Below, piece by piece: positions 62,892-64,000 of a stretch of 64,000 nucleotides of DNA. Position 1 is the first letter of the stretch. Each line of letters begins with the position of its first letter. The notes beneath the pieces were generated by a model. The model saw only the letters and a list, made by a program, of their open reading frames with translations, did not search any database and had not been told where the DNA came from. The stretch lies in the NCBI RefSeq assembly GCF_001434115.1, contig NZ_AZDW01000013.1, positions 186,001 to 250,000 on the forward strand. The letters are read 5' to 3'. Origin of the DNA: Levilactobacillus zymae DSM 19395. GTDB lineage: Bacteria > Bacillota > Bacilli > Lactobacillales > Lactobacillaceae. Made by a program: the position numbers and the translations under genes.

Positions 62892-63411
62892 GCCAACTTT
62901 CGACACGGCCATTTTTGCCGGCGGGTGTTTCTGGTGCATGGTCAAGCCGTTCGACACCCAACCCGGCATCGAAGCCGTCGTTTCGGGCTACACCGGGGGC
63001 CACACGGTCAACCCGACGTACGCTCAGGTCGCGTCGCACACCACGGGCCACACGGAAGCCGTAAAGATCACGTTTGACCCGCAAGTCATCAGTTACGCGC
63101 AACTGGTCGCCATCTATTGGCAGCAAACCGATCCCACCGATGCCAGTGGGCAGTTTCAGGACCGCGGCGACAGTTACCGCCCGGTGATCTACGTCAATAG
63201 TCCCGCCCAACGCAAGGTAGCCGAGGCCTCGAAGGCGCAATTGGCGGCCAGTGAACGGTTTGACGCGCCCATCGTGACTCAGATTGAGGACGCCCAACCG
63301 TTTTATCCGGCGGAAGACGAACATCAGGACTTTTACCGCCGAAACCCGCTGCGCTACCAGATCGAGGAAATGGGCGGCCGGGAAGCTTTTATTCGGCAAA
63401 ATTGGCGTTAA
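62884..63411 (+). CDS. msrA: Peptide-methionine (S)-S-oxide reductase MsrA
   Basis: Repairs the S epimer. 175 residues; [14 protein letters not shown] carries the catalytic Cys of GCFWC, then [15 protein letters not shown] and [19 protein letters not shown] upstream within the end of msrB. The msrB-msrA order gives a complete methionine sulfoxide repair pair; oxidative-stress defence is the role. Confidence 0.95.
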   Translation: MTKPTFDTAIFAGGCFWCMVKPFDTQPGIEAVVSGYTGGHTVNPTYAQVASHTTGHTEAVKITFDPQVISYAQLVAIYWQQTDPTDASGQFQDRGDSYRPVIYVNSPAQRKVAEASKAQLAASERFDAPIVTQIEDAQPFYPAEDEHQDFYRRNPLRYQIEEMGGREAFIRQNWR

Positions 63412-63447
63412 AATCTGCTACACTAGACCTAAGGATGGTGATGGCAG

Positions 63448-63897
63448 ATGGGTTATGTCTTGGATTTGCGGCAAACGGTGGGTTCTCGCCCGTTGATCGT
63501 GGTGGGCGCGGCAGCGTTGGTGGTTCAAACGGGCCAATTGTTGCTGGTTAAACGCCGGGATAACGGCCTTTGGGGCTTACCGGCGGGTTCTAAGGAACTC
63601 AACGAAAGCTTGGCGACGACCGCCCAACGCGAACTGCGCGAAGAAACTGGCTTGATCGGTCATCAACCCAAATTGTTGGGCGTGGTCAGCGGCACACACA
63701 TGCAGTATCAGTATCCCAACGGTGACCAGATTGACTCTGTCACGGCCACGTACGCATTACAAGCCATTGGTGAACCGCAAGCCAGCGATGAGACCAGTGA
63801 AGTTCGGTTATTTGATTGGCAGCAATTGCCAGCGGCGTTAACGCCAATCACCAAACATATTTTAAACGAGTTGGAACTAAGCGACTTGAAAGCTTGA
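63448..63897 (+). CDS. Nudix hydrolase
   Basis: 149 residues with a perfect Nudix box, GSKELNESLATTAQRELREETG (G-x5-E-x7-RELREETG), after AALVVQTGQLLLVKRRDNGLWGLP. Hydrolyses nucleoside diphosphate derivatives, but the substrate is unknown. ATG after AAGGATGG; weak site. Followed by a terminator. Confidence 0.9.
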   Translation: MGYVLDLRQTVGSRPLIVVGAAALVVQTGQLLLVKRRDNGLWGLPAGSKELNESLATTAQRELREETGLIGHQPKLLGVVSGTHMQYQYPNGDQIDSVTATYALQAIGEPQASDETSEVRLFDWQQLPAALTPITKHILNELELSDLKA

Positions 63898-63903
63898 ATT
63901 TTT

Positions 63904-63944
63904 AAATCCGTGAGTCAGTGATGCAGCTGGCCACGGATTTTTTT
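63904..63944 (+). terminator. Terminator of the Nudix gene
   Basis: AAATCCGTG (63904-63912) / CACGGATTT (63932-63940), 9-bp stem, long loop, then a T run. Confidence 0.85.
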
Positions 63945-64000
63945 ACGGATCAATTTTGTTTGGTGATTGGTGAACGGACAAGTCAGTCATGTATCACAAT

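Noticed and set aside
1-64000. CRISPR arrays, tRNA or rRNA genes, insertion sequences
   Set aside because: No regularly spaced repeats, cloverleaf sequences, rRNA segments or transposase genes were seen on either strand.

Overview
This window looks like a chromosomal segment of a high-GC, obligately heterofermentative member of the Lactobacillaceae, most likely Levilactobacillus (L. brevis group) or a close relative. Support: Firmicutes gene order throughout (ribT-scpA-scpB-rluB, cmk-rpsA-der-hup, topA-xerC-hslV-hslU, parE-parC), an L. casei-type thymidylate synthase with its internal insertion, WxL surface proteins, and a transaldolase-type gene instead of pfkA between dnaE and pyk. The genus is inference; the family is well supported.

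About 1-47,100 is mostly core genome. It holds replication and repair (dnaE, recQ with a YpbB-like partner, dprA, rnhB, topA, parE/parC, xerC/xerD), chromosome segregation (scpA/scpB, hup), translation and ribosome assembly (rluB, cmk, rpsA, der, cca, an ABC-F protein, rbgA), nucleotide metabolism (thyA, folA), proteolysis (hslVU), lipid synthesis (plsY) and phosphate metabolism (ppaC). Most genes are on the + strand in tight runs; the minus-strand exceptions are a YitT protein, a hemolysin III homologue and plsY. pyk, rpsA and hup use visibly different, highly-expressed-type codons from their GC-rich neighbours. Within this core, ribU lies behind an intact FMN riboswitch but is interrupted by an in-frame TAG; parE has a LexA-type SOS box over its promoter; and rbgA has an unusually structured leader with mutually exclusive hairpins.

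About 47,100-62,300 is accessory and more mixed in base composition. In order it holds an alpha/beta hydrolase, a small secreted basic protein, a FadR-type GntR regulator next to a D-tartrate dehydratase-like enolase-superfamily enzyme and a zinc alcohol dehydrogenase, a three-gene WxL / DUF916-DUF3324 surface locus, a cinnamoyl (feruloyl) esterase with a cupin-AraC regulator and two tandem MFS paralogues, a four-gene minus-strand operon (regulator with C2H2-like finger, LuxR-like HTH and DUF2087; stand-alone DUF2087; GIY-YIG; chloramphenicol-acetyltransferase-like), and a secreted matrixin-type metalloprotease. Several of these have clear palindromic operators exactly on consensus promoters.

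The right end carries msrB-msrA (methionine sulfoxide repair) and a Nudix hydrolase. I see no rRNA, tRNA, CRISPR array, insertion sequence or prophage.
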